From a virus, in the IMG/VR virus record IMGVR_UViG_3300010885_034387, positions 1 to 39,598 of that record: a stretch of DNA of 39,598 bases; one strand, given 5' to 3'. Shown piece after piece: positions 26,991 to 34,051 of this stretch (its first letter is position 1; the number at the start of each line of letters is the position of its first letter). The notes under the pieces were generated by a model that saw only the letters and a program-made list of their open reading frames with translations, had not been told where the DNA came from and did not search any database. The translations under genes were made by a program, and so were the position numbers.

Positions 26991-27281
26991 TCACAACCGA
27001 CAGTCTTTTTGCCGAGTCACGTCGCATATTCTTATGTTAGGACGACAGCATCCATCGCATCCATGAATCGTCAGATGTTCACGACCGATTCGGACATTGT
27101 GCGCGGCGTCGTCCGGGTCGGGATGGCCGACACCGTGCGGGCAGATTCGCTCCATCACGCCCTTATCGTCGCGCCAGTTCAGCGGCCACGTCCTCATGTG
27201 GTGGTCGGACGGGTTGTGGATGCAGCAGTGTTCGCCGCTGCATTGCGATTCGTCGTGTGTTCTGAGTGTTACGTTTTGCAT
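26991..27281 (-). CDS. Cys/His-rich protein, probable metal-binding
   Basis: 96 residues with an unusually dense Cys/His set: CSGEHCCIHNPSDHHM, then ERICPHGVGHPDPDD and HGCDGCCR and CDV near the end. The first two blocks together look like a small zinc-binding module; I recall similar CCIHNPS...HGxGHPDPDD proteins in phages and actinobacteria, with no known function. It lies in the early operon after the exonuclease. Acidic/His clusters would also allow a nuclease role, but this is not shown. Confidence 0.7.
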   Translation of the reverse strand: MQNVTLRTHDESQCSGEHCCIHNPSDHHMRTWPLNWRDDKGVMERICPHGVGHPDPDDAAHNVRIGREHLTIHGCDGCCRPNIRICDVTRQKDCRL

Positions 27282-27345
27282 AAAAAGCCCTAACCATACG
27301 CTTCAGCGAACCCGGCCACTTCGCTCTTATTGCAATTTGCGTCAC

Positions 27346-27648
27346 TCATGGTCTGGTCGCTGATGAGCTTGCTTTCGGCAAAATCACGCGGACGGGTTGC
27401 CCAATGCGTAAGCCAGCAGGCGAAACATTCAACTTTACCATGATCCAGCCTTCGCGAATGTCGCCGCCGTCGAGTTCTCCCGGAACGCCAGCGAGTTGTT
27501 CGGAGACGCTCACGATTTCCGCAAGTTCCGATTCCAAAAGCGTCAGTCCATGCTCGCGGCTCATGAGTTCAAAAAGAGGGTAAAAGAAAGACGACGGACA
27601 CGAACCAGACGCCACAGAACAACGCTCTGGATTTGCAATAGTTTTCAT
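27346..27648 (-). CDS. Small hypothetical protein after the exonuclease gene
   Basis: 100 residues from ATG 27648. Only this part of a longer open frame looks coding; the upstream 139 codons are antisense-type sequence shared with the exonuclease gene. The protein is Ser/Cys-containing at the start (CSVASGSCPSSFFYPLFELM), then amphipathic helix (LLESELAEIVSVSEQLAG) and beta-rich sequence (EGWIMVKLNVSPAGLRIG). No family recognised. Confidence 0.55.
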   Translation of the reverse strand: MKTIANPERCSVASGSCPSSFFYPLFELMSREHGLTLLESELAEIVSVSEQLAGVPGELDGGDIREGWIMVKLNVSPAGLRIGQPVRVILPKASSSATRP

Positions 27649-27679
27649 AGTCAAAGTGGTTCTACGATGAGGATGTGCG

Positions 27680-28537
27680 TTAGGACACCCACTTCGGCAC
27701 CGTGCATACAACCTCAGTCGCGGGCGAACCAGGCCAGATGTTTTCGCGCGAGCACTTGGCAAAGACTGGCAGAAGTTGACAAACTTCCTCCCAACCTTTC
27801 GCAATGAATTCGTCTGAGCACGCGAACACCTTAACGTCATGCGGAGGTTTCGATTCCACGGAGAAGAATTTGAAACCCCGCTTACGATCTTCCGACCCAC
27901 AGAGCGCATTCCACACAAACAGATATAGCGCAGCTTGGATGTGATAGCCCATGTCGTAGGCGTGACGCGGAAACTGGTGGTCGTCCACTGAGTTAGTAAA
28001 TTTGCAATCGGCCAAGAAATCAAACCGTTGCGACGGGATGATGTCCATGCGGCAACGAACACCAACGTCGTTGGTCTGGTCCCAAGTTAGAAGCGACAGT
28101 TCTGTTTTGCAGTCCCGCAGAACCGGGCCGGTAATCGGATGGTCCGACAACGCCTTGGCCGCGTTCACGGCGTTGTCGAAGTCAGTGGATGATAGCACTT
28201 GGAAACCCTGATCCTTCTTCATTTGCTCCCATGTCTTGCAAACCTTTGACGCTCCGTGCCACGGCTTCTGATTTCCGTTATCGTCCGTGTAGGTTTCCGG
28301 TTTCTTGATAATCATCGGCGGTTCCGCCAACGGTTCCAGTGCGTAGTGATGCGCCAGTGTGCCCGCTATCATCGCAGGTGACGGTTCCTCGCGCTTGTCC
28401 AGATACAGCCGCAAATGAGCGGGAGTGCCTTGCCACAGCGTCCGAAGTATTGACGCGGATGCACCCGGCAAAGCGTGATATTGCTCCGCTGGCATTCCTT
28501 CGTGGACGCCGATAAGGGTTTTGAAGTCGGTGGTCAT
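27680..28537 (-). CDS. PD-(D/E)XK exonuclease, RecE/phage exonuclease-like
   Basis: 285 residues. A Ser/Ala-rich start motif (LPGASASILRTLWQGTPAHL) and GTLAHHYALEP are characteristic of the RecE-like putative exodeoxyribonuclease 8/PDDEXK group. The catalytic set reads E146, D165 in RMDI, D177-C-K179 in FLADCKF, and QAALY (201-205) as the QxxxY motif. Such enzymes degrade one strand of double-stranded DNA to give single strands for the partner annealing protein. It lies in the same operon as RecT, separated by one 64-residue gene, and its ATG overlaps that gene's stop (ATGA at 28534-28537). Confidence 0.85.
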   Translation of the reverse strand: MTTDFKTLIGVHEGMPAEQYHALPGASASILRTLWQGTPAHLRLYLDKREEPSPAMIAGTLAHHYALEPLAEPPMIIKKPETYTDDNGNQKPWHGASKVCKTWEQMKKDQGFQVLSSTDFDNAVNAAKALSDHPITGPVLRDCKTELSLLTWDQTNDVGVRCRMDIIPSQRFDFLADCKFTNSVDDHQFPRHAYDMGYHIQAALYLFVWNALCGSEDRKRGFKFFSVESKPPHDVKVFACSDEFIAKGWEEVCQLLPVFAKCSRENIWPGSPATEVVCTVPKWVS

Positions 28538-28728
28538 GGGTTTACCCCTTTATCTGTTACAAGTCCGGTTAAGACACCTTGGCATTTATTGCACTTAAAA
28601 TTCCCAACCAATAACTTAATTGGCCCCATCGGAAATGTGTCCACTGTTTCTATTCTTGGTTCTCCTTGAAGAATATATTCGCCGTCACACATTTCGTGGA
28701 ACTTCCCGTCTGCTCGTTCGTGACTCAT
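28534..28728 (-). CDS. Small protein with one CxxC knuckle, between recT and exonuclease
   Basis: 64 residues. The only clear motif is FKCNKCQG, a CxxC pair, with another Cys at residue 14. It begins four bases after the RecT stop and its stop overlaps the exonuclease start, so it is coupled to both. A role as accessory to recombination is inferred from position; a four-Cys zinc site is not complete. Confidence 0.65.
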   Translation of the reverse strand: MSHERADGKFHEMCDGEYILQGEPRIETVDTFPMGPIKLLVGNFKCNKCQGVLTGLVTDKGVNP

Positions 28729-28732
28729 ACCC

Positions 28733-29752
28733 TTATCCCCTTATCGACTTCACCGCGTTTTCCCAATCGCCAATCATGGCCTCAAGCGAATGGCTGGAAA
28801 TGGACGCAATTTCGTCGATGGTTTTCGCGTTCGCCGTGGATTCAGGTCCGCCAACCGTTCGCCACCAACCGAGGAACGTTTCAACCTGAATCGGTGGCTT
28901 GGCCGATGCCAAAAGCCGAATCACGGTCTTGGTAATGTCCGTGTCAGGTTTTGATTTCGTTGCCGATGCAGTTGCAGTTGCCATAGTCACCGGAGCGGCC
29001 TGAAACGACGGTGCATCTGTTACCGGCCCGTCGCCCGTCTCCATTTCGATTACCGCGCCGTTATCAACCATCGTGGTATGCCCGATTTCCGCCGCATCAG
29101 CCGCAACAATGGCGTTGTTCAACTCAATGCTGCGCGGCATATACTTGAGAACCTGGAGCAACACCACCTTGCGGGCATACATCTCAAAGTTGGCATACGA
29201 ATAGTGCCGTTGCCCGACCTTGTTGTAGCGGTCCCGGTGTTTAATCACGCGCGACACGGGCCACGCTTCGATGACTTCTTGTTCCGAACCGTTGACCTTG
29301 CCGCAGGCATAAACCCACGTCAAAGAATCGGGGTCGCCATAGTTCGGTCCCGGCAGATGACGGCACTTCGGACGGCTGCCCAACTCAAATTCCCACACGT
29401 CGCCTTCAAACACCGCCCCGGTCCATGCCGTCGCGCGTCCCGTGTTGTTCAGAAGTCCGACCAACCCCTGCCAGCCCGGAACCATCGTGCAGGTTCCTTT
29501 GTATGGAATTAGATAGCACTGACCCGCTACACCTAGCTCAAGGCCAATCTGCGCGGCGACGACCAGCGATGAAAGAATGCTTTGCGGAGTGCATTTCTTG
29601 AGTTCCGCGTTGGTGCTGTAACACGTTTGCGCCAGCCGGATCATGCGGTCGGCCTTCAGGTGCGAAGGGAGGGCGTTGACGATTGCCGTCCGTGATTTGC
29701 CTAGGTAATCCCCAAGCTGTTTTGCGTTTGATACTGTCAGTTCGTTGCTCAT
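28733..29752 (-). CDS. recT: RecT-family single-strand annealing protein
   Basis: 339 residues. The core matches RecT: LAQTCYSTNAELKKCTPQS, SLVVAAQIGLELGVAGQCYL, IPYKGTCTMVPGWQGLVGLL, and GDVWEFELG; the SpqSll/GLelg and Q-G-Y/W-r-Gli-Lm blocks are diagnostic. RecT binds single-stranded DNA and anneals complementary strands in phage recombination. The C-terminal ~90 residues are Thr/Ala-rich then helical, as usual for a variable tail. It is followed by a small gene and the exonuclease. The start is preceded by AACTTCAAAAC, an A-rich leader. Confidence 0.92.
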   Translation of the reverse strand: MSNELTVSNAKQLGDYLGKSRTAIVNALPSHLKADRMIRLAQTCYSTNAELKKCTPQSILSSLVVAAQIGLELGVAGQCYLIPYKGTCTMVPGWQGLVGLLNNTGRATAWTGAVFEGDVWEFELGSRPKCRHLPGPNYGDPDSLTWVYACGKVNGSEQEVIEAWPVSRVIKHRDRYNKVGQRHYSYANFEMYARKVVLLQVLKYMPRSIELNNAIVAADAAEIGHTTMVDNGAVIEMETGDGPVTDAPSFQAAPVTMATATASATKSKPDTDITKTVIRLLASAKPPIQVETFLGWWRTVGGPESTANAKTIDEIASISSHSLEAMIGDWENAVKSIRG

Positions 29753-29837
29753 GTTTTGAAGTTAGATTTGTTAAAAGAGTCCCGTGCCGAATCCGCCACA
29801 ACCTTCTTATGATTCCTCTTGTTATGTCAGTTGCTAC

Positions 29838-30164
29838 TTATTTGCGCTTAGTTGGTGGTTGCGAGGCTGCGGAGATGCAGGCGGTCGGATTGGATTCCGT
29901 TCCGGCACGGGTGGAGATTTTTGGCTGAGTGGAGATTTTTGGCTGAGTGGTCGGCGTTGCCAGAGCGGCTATCTTGGTCCGAACCATGAATTCTGATTCC
30001 TTGGACGGCGTTCGTCCGTTCTCCCAAAGACACCAGCGGTTGCGGGTCACACCCACGAAAGCGGCGGCATCCTTCTGGAGCATGATCGGCTTTTGCGATA
30101 ACCGCCAGCGGCGGATTGTCTGTGCGAAGTGTTCAATAAAGGTCACGGCGTTAGTGTTGTTCAA
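29838..30164 (-). CDS. Helix-turn-helix (XRE-like) DNA-binding protein
   Basis: 108 residues from TTG 30164, or 102 from GTG 30146; no ribosome site decides. Residues 8-60 read like an XRE helix-turn-helix: QTIRRWRLSQKPIMLQKDAA, then AFVGVTRNRWCLWENGRTPS, the WENGR-P motif being typical of this family. The C-terminal tail is low complexity and contains an exact 18-bp duplication (KISTQP unit). It is a candidate early regulator, located just upstream of recT. The phage has no integrase here, so a lysogeny switch should not be assumed. Confidence 0.7.
   Translation of the reverse strand: MNNTNAVTFIEHFAQTIRRWRLSQKPIMLQKDAAAFVGVTRNRWCLWENGRTPSKESEFMVRTKIAALATPTTQPKISTQPKISTRAGTESNPTACISAASQPPTKRK
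29911..29946. repeat. Perfect 18-bp tandem duplication
   Basis: GTGGAGATTTTTGGCTGA occurs twice back to back (29911-29928 and 29929-29946) followed by GTGG. It adds six codons to the tail of the HTH protein on the minus strand without shifting frame, indicating recent slippage. Confidence 0.95.
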
Positions 30165-30183
30165 AGTTACAGGTTGTCAAAGG

Positions 30184-30330
30184 TTATTTTATTTGAGCGT
30201 AAAATATACGGTTTTGCTGGCGTATTTGCCACTGGGTTCCGCGCGGAGATTTCAGTCCGTTGACTGTCCACGTCCATCCGCGATGGGTTAGCAGGACGAT
30301 TTTCCAGAGGGTTAGGGGGTGCGATTTCAT
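30184..30330 (-). CDS. Possible 48-residue protein
   Basis: A short open frame begins one base after the stop of the zinc-finger gene (TGA, one base, ATG) and ends 19 bases before the HTH gene start. It reads MKSHPLTLWKIVLLTHRGWT, then a Trp-rich middle (GTQWQIRQQNRIFY). Its exact fit between two genes in a packed operon supports it. There is no ribosome site and no recognised family. Confidence 0.45.
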   Translation of the reverse strand: MKSHPLTLWKIVLLTHRGWTWTVNGLKSPRGTQWQIRQQNRIFYAQIK

Positions 30331-30331
30331 G

Positions 30332-30610
30332 TCACTTCATCAGTTTTTCCGCTTCCGCTTCGATGACGGACAAGCAGGCTTTGAGTTGTGCTTGATAGGA
30401 TGAAGCTCTTTCAGGTTGCAGCTTGGTAAGTGCTTCCGCTTGTCGCGTTACGCGGTGGAAGTCATTTTTCAATTCTCTCAATTCATCCTCGTTCTTCATT
30501 CCTTTACGAAGCATAAGGTTTTCGATGGTGACTTTTATAGAACCGTCGCCGTTGCATTCTTCGCATGTAACTTTGCCGGTTCCGTAGCATTCTTTGCATT
30601 CGCATTTCAT
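30332..30610 (-). CDS. Stand-alone DnaJ-type zinc-finger protein
   Basis: 92 residues. The first 25 contain CKECYGTGKVTCEECNGDG, two CxxCxGxG-type repeats as in the DnaJ central domain, enough for one zinc site. The rest is a charged helix (NEDELRELKNDFHRVTRQAE). No J domain is present. Such half-size DnaJ-like fingers occur in phages and may act as RNA- or protein-binding adaptors. It follows the cytosine methyltransferase by 14 bases, behind AAAACACGATAACCCT and ATG. Confidence 0.7.
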   Translation of the reverse strand: MKCECKECYGTGKVTCEECNGDGSIKVTIENLMLRKGMKNEDELRELKNDFHRVTRQAEALTKLQPERASSYQAQLKACLSVIEAEAEKLMK

Positions 30611-30624
30611 AGGGTTATCGTGTT

Positions 30625-31446
30625 TTAGTTAGTAGGAACATCAGGGTTGGTATCGTGCTGAATCATCATCTTGATTAAGTGCGCCGCGATTTGCGGGACG
30701 ATGGCGTTGCCGATTGCACCGATTCTGACCAGCCTGCCGGATATCCCATCAACTGTTCGGTGAACATTGGGGAAAGAAAGCCGCCAGGTTTCCGAATCCA
30801 CGGATGATTTGATAGCATCACTTGCATCACACCTTTCGGACTTCCAGCGGCATCCTCGTTCTTGCAAGGAGTGGGCAACCACCCACACCCGATGTCGTCT
30901 GTGATAAGCTCCGATTCCTGAAGCTGGAATATCAAACGCCCCGCAGGAGTAGCCGACGCCTTCCAAGTCAGATAACACCGTGTCGAGTTCCATACCTATG
31001 ATCCCAGGCACGTTTTCGCCAAGAAATAATCTCGGTTGTAATGCTTCAACAATTCTAAGCACTTGAGGCCAGAGCGCACGGTCATCATGCCTGCCTCTTT
31101 GCTTCCCGGCGACACTGAAAGGCTGGCATGGCCATCCAGCGGTAATGAGGTATGGTCTTTCCCTGTCGAGTTCCCATCCCATTGGCGTGATGCACGGGCA
31201 TTCACCGAGGTGCGCTTGGTGCCTTTCGCACCACCGATCATCACAGCATTCGCATTGTGGATATTCTCCAATATCAACGGCAATGTTTCGGACATCTCCA
31301 AAGTTTTCGATTTCCGGCCAATGTTTTTTGAGGATGGTGTTTGCATATTCGTCAGTCTCACAGAATCCAATTGTCTTTAACCCGTTCCACTCTGCCGCCA
31401 GCTTGAAGCCACCAATTCCACTGAACAGGTCAAGATGGGTTTTCAT
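30625..31446 (-). CDS. DNA (cytosine-5) methyltransferase
   Basis: 273 residues with the C5-methyltransferase motifs in order: motif I LFSGIGGF (7-14), motif IV GWPCQPFS (104-111, catalytic Cys 107), motif VI ENV (144-146), motif VIII RHRVW (184-188) and motif X GNAIVPQIA (246-254). It methylates cytosine in DNA using SAM, probably to evade host restriction. Between motifs III and IV is a Cys/His insert, CECCDDRWCERH...CPC (65-85), that could bind zinc. The target-recognition region is short. No cognate nuclease is nearby, so it is an orphan. ATG overlaps the preceding stop (31443-31446). Confidence 0.9.
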   Translation of the reverse strand: MKTHLDLFSGIGGFKLAAEWNGLKTIGFCETDEYANTILKKHWPEIENFGDVRNIAVDIGEYPQCECCDDRWCERHQAHLGECPCITPMGWELDRERPYLITAGWPCQPFSVAGKQRGRHDDRALWPQVLRIVEALQPRLFLGENVPGIIGMELDTVLSDLEGVGYSCGAFDIPASGIGAYHRRHRVWVVAHSLQERGCRWKSERCDASDAIKSSVDSETWRLSFPNVHRTVDGISGRLVRIGAIGNAIVPQIAAHLIKMMIQHDTNPDVPTN

Positions 31447-31628
31447 ACCGGTTTCAAAGTCTCCCGGTCACACTCCGCATAAACCACCGTGCGCCGTTCA
31501 TCCATCGGCAGGCCGCACTCTAAGGCTAGGGAGTCACATTGAGCCTTGGCAGCTTCGATAGTTTCCGCCTCAAACCAGTCCACGAAGAATTTTCCCTTAA
31601 CCGTCGTTGTCGCCATGAACAGTTTCAC
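31443..31628 (-). CDS. Small early protein upstream of the methyltransferase
   Basis: 61 residues from GTG 31628, which overlaps the previous TGA (GTGA) and has AAGGGGGGAGA directly upstream; ATG 31616 would give 57 residues. It is alpha/beta in style (KGKFFVDWFEAETIEAAKAQ, ERRTVVYAECD). The stop overlaps the methyltransferase start. Unknown function. Confidence 0.6.
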   Translation of the reverse strand: MKLFMATTTVKGKFFVDWFEAETIEAAKAQCDSLALECGLPMDERRTVVYAECDRETLKPV

Positions 31629-31795
31629 TCTCCCCCCTTCCCATAAGCAAACCTTCGCCCCTTAACCTTCGGCCTGTCATCCGGTTCAGACATCCGCGCG
31701 CATTCTTTGATTTCGGTAATCGCTCCGCGCACGCGAAGAGGGTCAACCCATTTCTTGGCGCGCTTAATCAGCTTGCCAGCACTGTGCGCGCTCAT
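31625..31795 (-). CDS. Small basic protein
   Basis: 56 residues from ATG 31795, in ATGA overlap with the membrane protein gene. Arg/Lys-rich (KLIKRAKKWVDPLRVRG, then KVKGRRFAYGKGG), so it could bind nucleic acid. No family recognised. Both ends overlap neighbours, indicating translational coupling. Confidence 0.6.
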   Translation of the reverse strand: MSAHSAGKLIKRAKKWVDPLRVRGAITEIKECARMSEPDDRPKVKGRRFAYGKGGE

Positions 31796-32058
31796 CGTTT
31801 GCCCTCCGTCAGCCACACCAGGCGATAGAAAACCGCAAGGATGGCCGCACTAAGGCCAACGGTGGCGCATTTAGGAAACCAGCGGATCACCAGCACAAGG
31901 ACGATGGCGATGATTACCGCCATGCCGACCATACCGGACCAGACAACCACCTTGCCTTGCCAGCGCATCGGCAACGGGTCGAAGTTAATGCCGGGGTCGT
32001 CGGGGTGTTTATCCATGCCAACGGATGCGCCTAATGGTGTTTTATTCACGGGTGTCAT
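31792..32058 (-). CDS. Two-span membrane protein
   Basis: 88 residues from ATG 32058 (a TTG at 32079 is less likely). A charged N-terminus is followed by two hydrophobic segments: VVVWSGMVGMAVIIAIVLVLVI, then VGLSAAILAVFYRLVWL after a short loop (RWFPKC). A membrane role such as exclusion is possible. The start lies 17 bases inside the end of the epimerase gene, behind TTAACACAAAACAAC, an A-rich leader. Confidence 0.65.
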   Translation of the reverse strand: MTPVNKTPLGASVGMDKHPDDPGINFDPLPMRWQGKVVVWSGMVGMAVIIAIVLVLVIRWFPKCATVGLSAAILAVFYRLVWLTEGKR

Positions 32059-33214
32059 GTTGTTTTGTGTTAATAGCAATTTGTGCCTGTGCGATGCGTA
32101 AAGATTCGTATTCGTCGAAGGATGTTGGAGACGTGTCTTTGCCGTTTATGGTTGGCACATGCTGGCCTGTTTTCCGGTCGTGTCGCACTCCCGGAATTTT
32201 AGAACAAGGCGACGCACACGAACCACTGCCCGCCGCGTTCAACGCGCAGATGAGTTTGCTTTCCGGCTGCCAGTTTCGCAACGAGTCTTCGAGCGCCTCG
32301 TCCATCGGGCGGATATTCACGCCGGTGGCGAGCAGCTTGGCGGTGTCGAGGATGCAGTTGGAGCGCGGGGTCTTCGCGGCGACGCGGTAAAACTCCGCGT
32401 CGTCGGCCCAGAACTCGAACTTTCGAGACGGCTTCAGCACGCGCTGGATCGCGGCGACGACTTCGCGCGTCGAAACGTAGCCGGGGTTCACCACGTTGTA
32501 GATGCCCGTGGGCGCGCGGCGCTCCCAGAGGTCGAGGCAGGCACGCACGAAGTCCGTGCGGTGTGAGATCGAGTTCACGTTGTCGTAAACCTTGGCGTAG
32601 CGCTGGACCTTGCTGATGTAGTTGCGCGCGTTGTCCACCTCGTCAAACGGGATGCGCAGTCGCCAGAGGTAGCCGTCGAGGCCGCGCAACGCCTCTTCGC
32701 CGAGCGCCTTGGTGCCGCTGTAAAAACTGCACGCGCCCTGACGGAAGGAGAAGTTCGGCTCGTCGGTCTCGGTGAAGCCGCGGATCGCAGACCGGTCGCC
32801 ATCCATCAGCGCGCGGAAGGACGGCGTGGTGAGATCGGGTTCGATGCGGATGCCGCTACTCTCGACGACCTTCGCCCCCTTGTAGATGCAGCCGGACGAG
32901 ACGTGCCCCCACGCGACACCCGCCGCGTGACATGCGTGGGCGACGGTCTGCGGCAGCAGCGAGTTGCCGACCAGCGTTTCGGACGGGGCGGATTCACAGG
33001 CGTCCACATTGGGTTTGCCGGTGTATCCGGCGCAGTTGATTACGAAGTCCCAGCGAGCTTCGCGCAGCACCGCGAGCAGCCGGTCGAAGCGTGTGTAGTC
33101 CACGTCGGCGCGACGCAGCACCCGCGAGTCCCAGCCGCGCCGCGACAGTTCGCGCGCGAACGCATCGCCCACATAGCCCGTGCCGCCGAGCAGCAAAACT
33201 TTGGGCACCCTCAC
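32042..33214 (-). CDS. NAD(P)-dependent sugar-nucleotide epimerase/reductase (RmlD-like), with C-terminal extension
   Basis: 390 residues from GTG 33214, with GGAGGT (33220-33225) upstream and GTGA overlap with the preceding gene. N-terminal LLLGGTGYVGDAF (7-19) is the Rossmann NAD(P) motif; HVSSGCIY (104-111) and Y165-SGT-K169 give the Ser-Tyr-Lys set of short-chain dehydrogenases. A sugar-binding C-domain follows. It probably reduces or epimerises a nucleotide sugar. The gene is clearly GC-richer (runs of gcgcg) than its neighbours over about 32264-33210, pointing to recent transfer. Residues from about 318 to 390 (nt 32042-32263) switch back to phage-like composition and look like an added tail, including SGSCASPCSKIPG and RKTGQHVPTINGK. 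Confidence 0.85.
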   Translation of the reverse strand: MRVPKVLLLGGTGYVGDAFARELSRRGWDSRVLRRADVDYTRFDRLLAVLREARWDFVINCAGYTGKPNVDACESAPSETLVGNSLLPQTVAHACHAAGVAWGHVSSGCIYKGAKVVESSGIRIEPDLTTPSFRALMDGDRSAIRGFTETDEPNFSFRQGACSFYSGTKALGEEALRGLDGYLWRLRIPFDEVDNARNYISKVQRYAKVYDNVNSISHRTDFVRACLDLWERRAPTGIYNVVNPGYVSTREVVAAIQRVLKPSRKFEFWADDAEFYRVAAKTPRSNCILDTAKLLATGVNIRPMDEALEDSLRNWQPESKLICALNAAGSGSCASPCSKIPGVRHDRKTGQHVPTINGKDTSPTSFDEYESLRIAQAQIAINTKQHDTRE

Positions 33215-33468
33215 GCGACACCTCCGAGCCGTTTTGCCTCGGCGTCGTCGCCGACGAGATAGTCACGATATTCGCAGTTCGGCAGGGTGGATGTTAGCGC
33301 GCCAAGCTGGTCGCGTTTTAGCAACTCCCATGAAGTCCACGCGGGAGAACCTGGCGCGGGCGTGCTCATGGTTTGAGCGGTGGCAATGGCTGCTTCCTTG
33401 GTCCGGAACGAGATGTTCCGATGTTGGCCGTTTAAGACGTAAACGAGAGAGTAGGGGTGAGTTTTCAT
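33211..33468 (-). CDS. Small early protein, unknown
   Basis: 85 residues from ATG 33468, in ATGA overlap with the previous gene and GTGA overlap with the epimerase. It is beta-rich first (YSLVYVLNGQHRNISFRTKE), then helical. It may be a small DNA- or protein-interacting protein. No family recognised. Confidence 0.6.
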   Translation of the reverse strand: MKTHPYSLVYVLNGQHRNISFRTKEAAIATAQTMSTPAPGSPAWTSWELLKRDQLGALTSTLPNCEYRDYLVGDDAEAKRLGGVA

Positions 33469-33668
33469 TGGTTAGAACGAGAACATTTTTTAAGGACGAC
33501 ATATTCAGCACCACCGTCATACCATCTCCGGTTTTCGTGACGAGCAAACGCCAACGCATCAGATTTTCGGTCAAATGCAATTCCGGCCAACGTTTCCGGG
33601 TTGTTTCGGTTTGGGTTTCGCGGCTCAAAGTGCCGGGTCGCAAGCCATGTGTGACGTGGTGTTTTCAC
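33465..33668 (-). CDS. Small basic early protein
   Basis: 67 residues from GTG 33668, chosen because it overlaps the previous TGA (GTGA) and follows AAAGGGGGAC. A start at 33728 would overlap that gene by 60 bases. Arg/Asn-rich (WLATRHFEPRNPNRNN, then FDRKSDALAFARHENRRWYD). Function unknown. Confidence 0.55.
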   Translation of the reverse strand: MKTPRHTWLATRHFEPRNPNRNNPETLAGIAFDRKSDALAFARHENRRWYDGGAEYVVLKKCSRSNQ

Positions 33669-34051
33669 TTGTCCCCCTTTCCGCAACGGGCAAGGACGGC
33701 ACGGGCGGAAACCATAGCCAAAGCCCATTTCTTTCCTGAGGCAGAAAAGCTTGCGTCGCGCAAATAAACCATTTGCTCCAACGCCGCCCGCAACTCGTCC
33801 CGCTCGCGTAGAAGGTCAGGAGCGGCGGCGAACAAGAGCGCGTTAGCAGGATGAACGTCCCGCATGGTGCAAAGGATTGACCCCTCTTCCATCGACCAAT
33901 CTTCCGGCATGCTGCCGCCGTGATCCACCTTTGAGCCAGCGGTGACAATGTAGCGGTGATCGTGCTGGACGTGCCTGCCTGCATTCACGGGACAGGGCAT
34001 TATTTCAAGCTCCTTGAATGCGGCGAAAAAGTTTTTCGTGTCGGTGTTCAC
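33665..34051 (-). CDS. Hypothetical early protein with phage ANALLFAAAPDLL motif
   Basis: 128 residues from GTG 34051, supported by the strong site AAGGAGGT five bases upstream. The HPANALLFAAAPDLLRERDEL stretch matches a motif common in small phage early proteins (ANAxLIAAAPxLL), followed by an amphipathic helix. The same motif is present in the gene at 36509. The first half has MPEDWSMEEGSILCTM. Function unknown, widespread in phages. Confidence 0.7.
   Translation of the reverse strand: MNTDTKNFFAAFKELEIMPCPVNAGRHVQHDHRYIVTAGSKVDHGGSMPEDWSMEEGSILCTMRDVHPANALLFAAAPDLLRERDELRAALEQMVYLRDASFSASGKKWALAMVSARAVLARCGKGDK

Noticed and set aside
27649-28065. N-terminal extension of the gene ending at 27346
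   Set aside because: This part overlaps the exonuclease gene on the same strand in another frame and has no coding character; ATG 27648 is preferred.
29838-30164. Lysogeny repressor
   Set aside because: The HTH motif alone does not show lysogeny. No integrase, partition gene or Cro-like partner is present, and the gene lies within the early operon.
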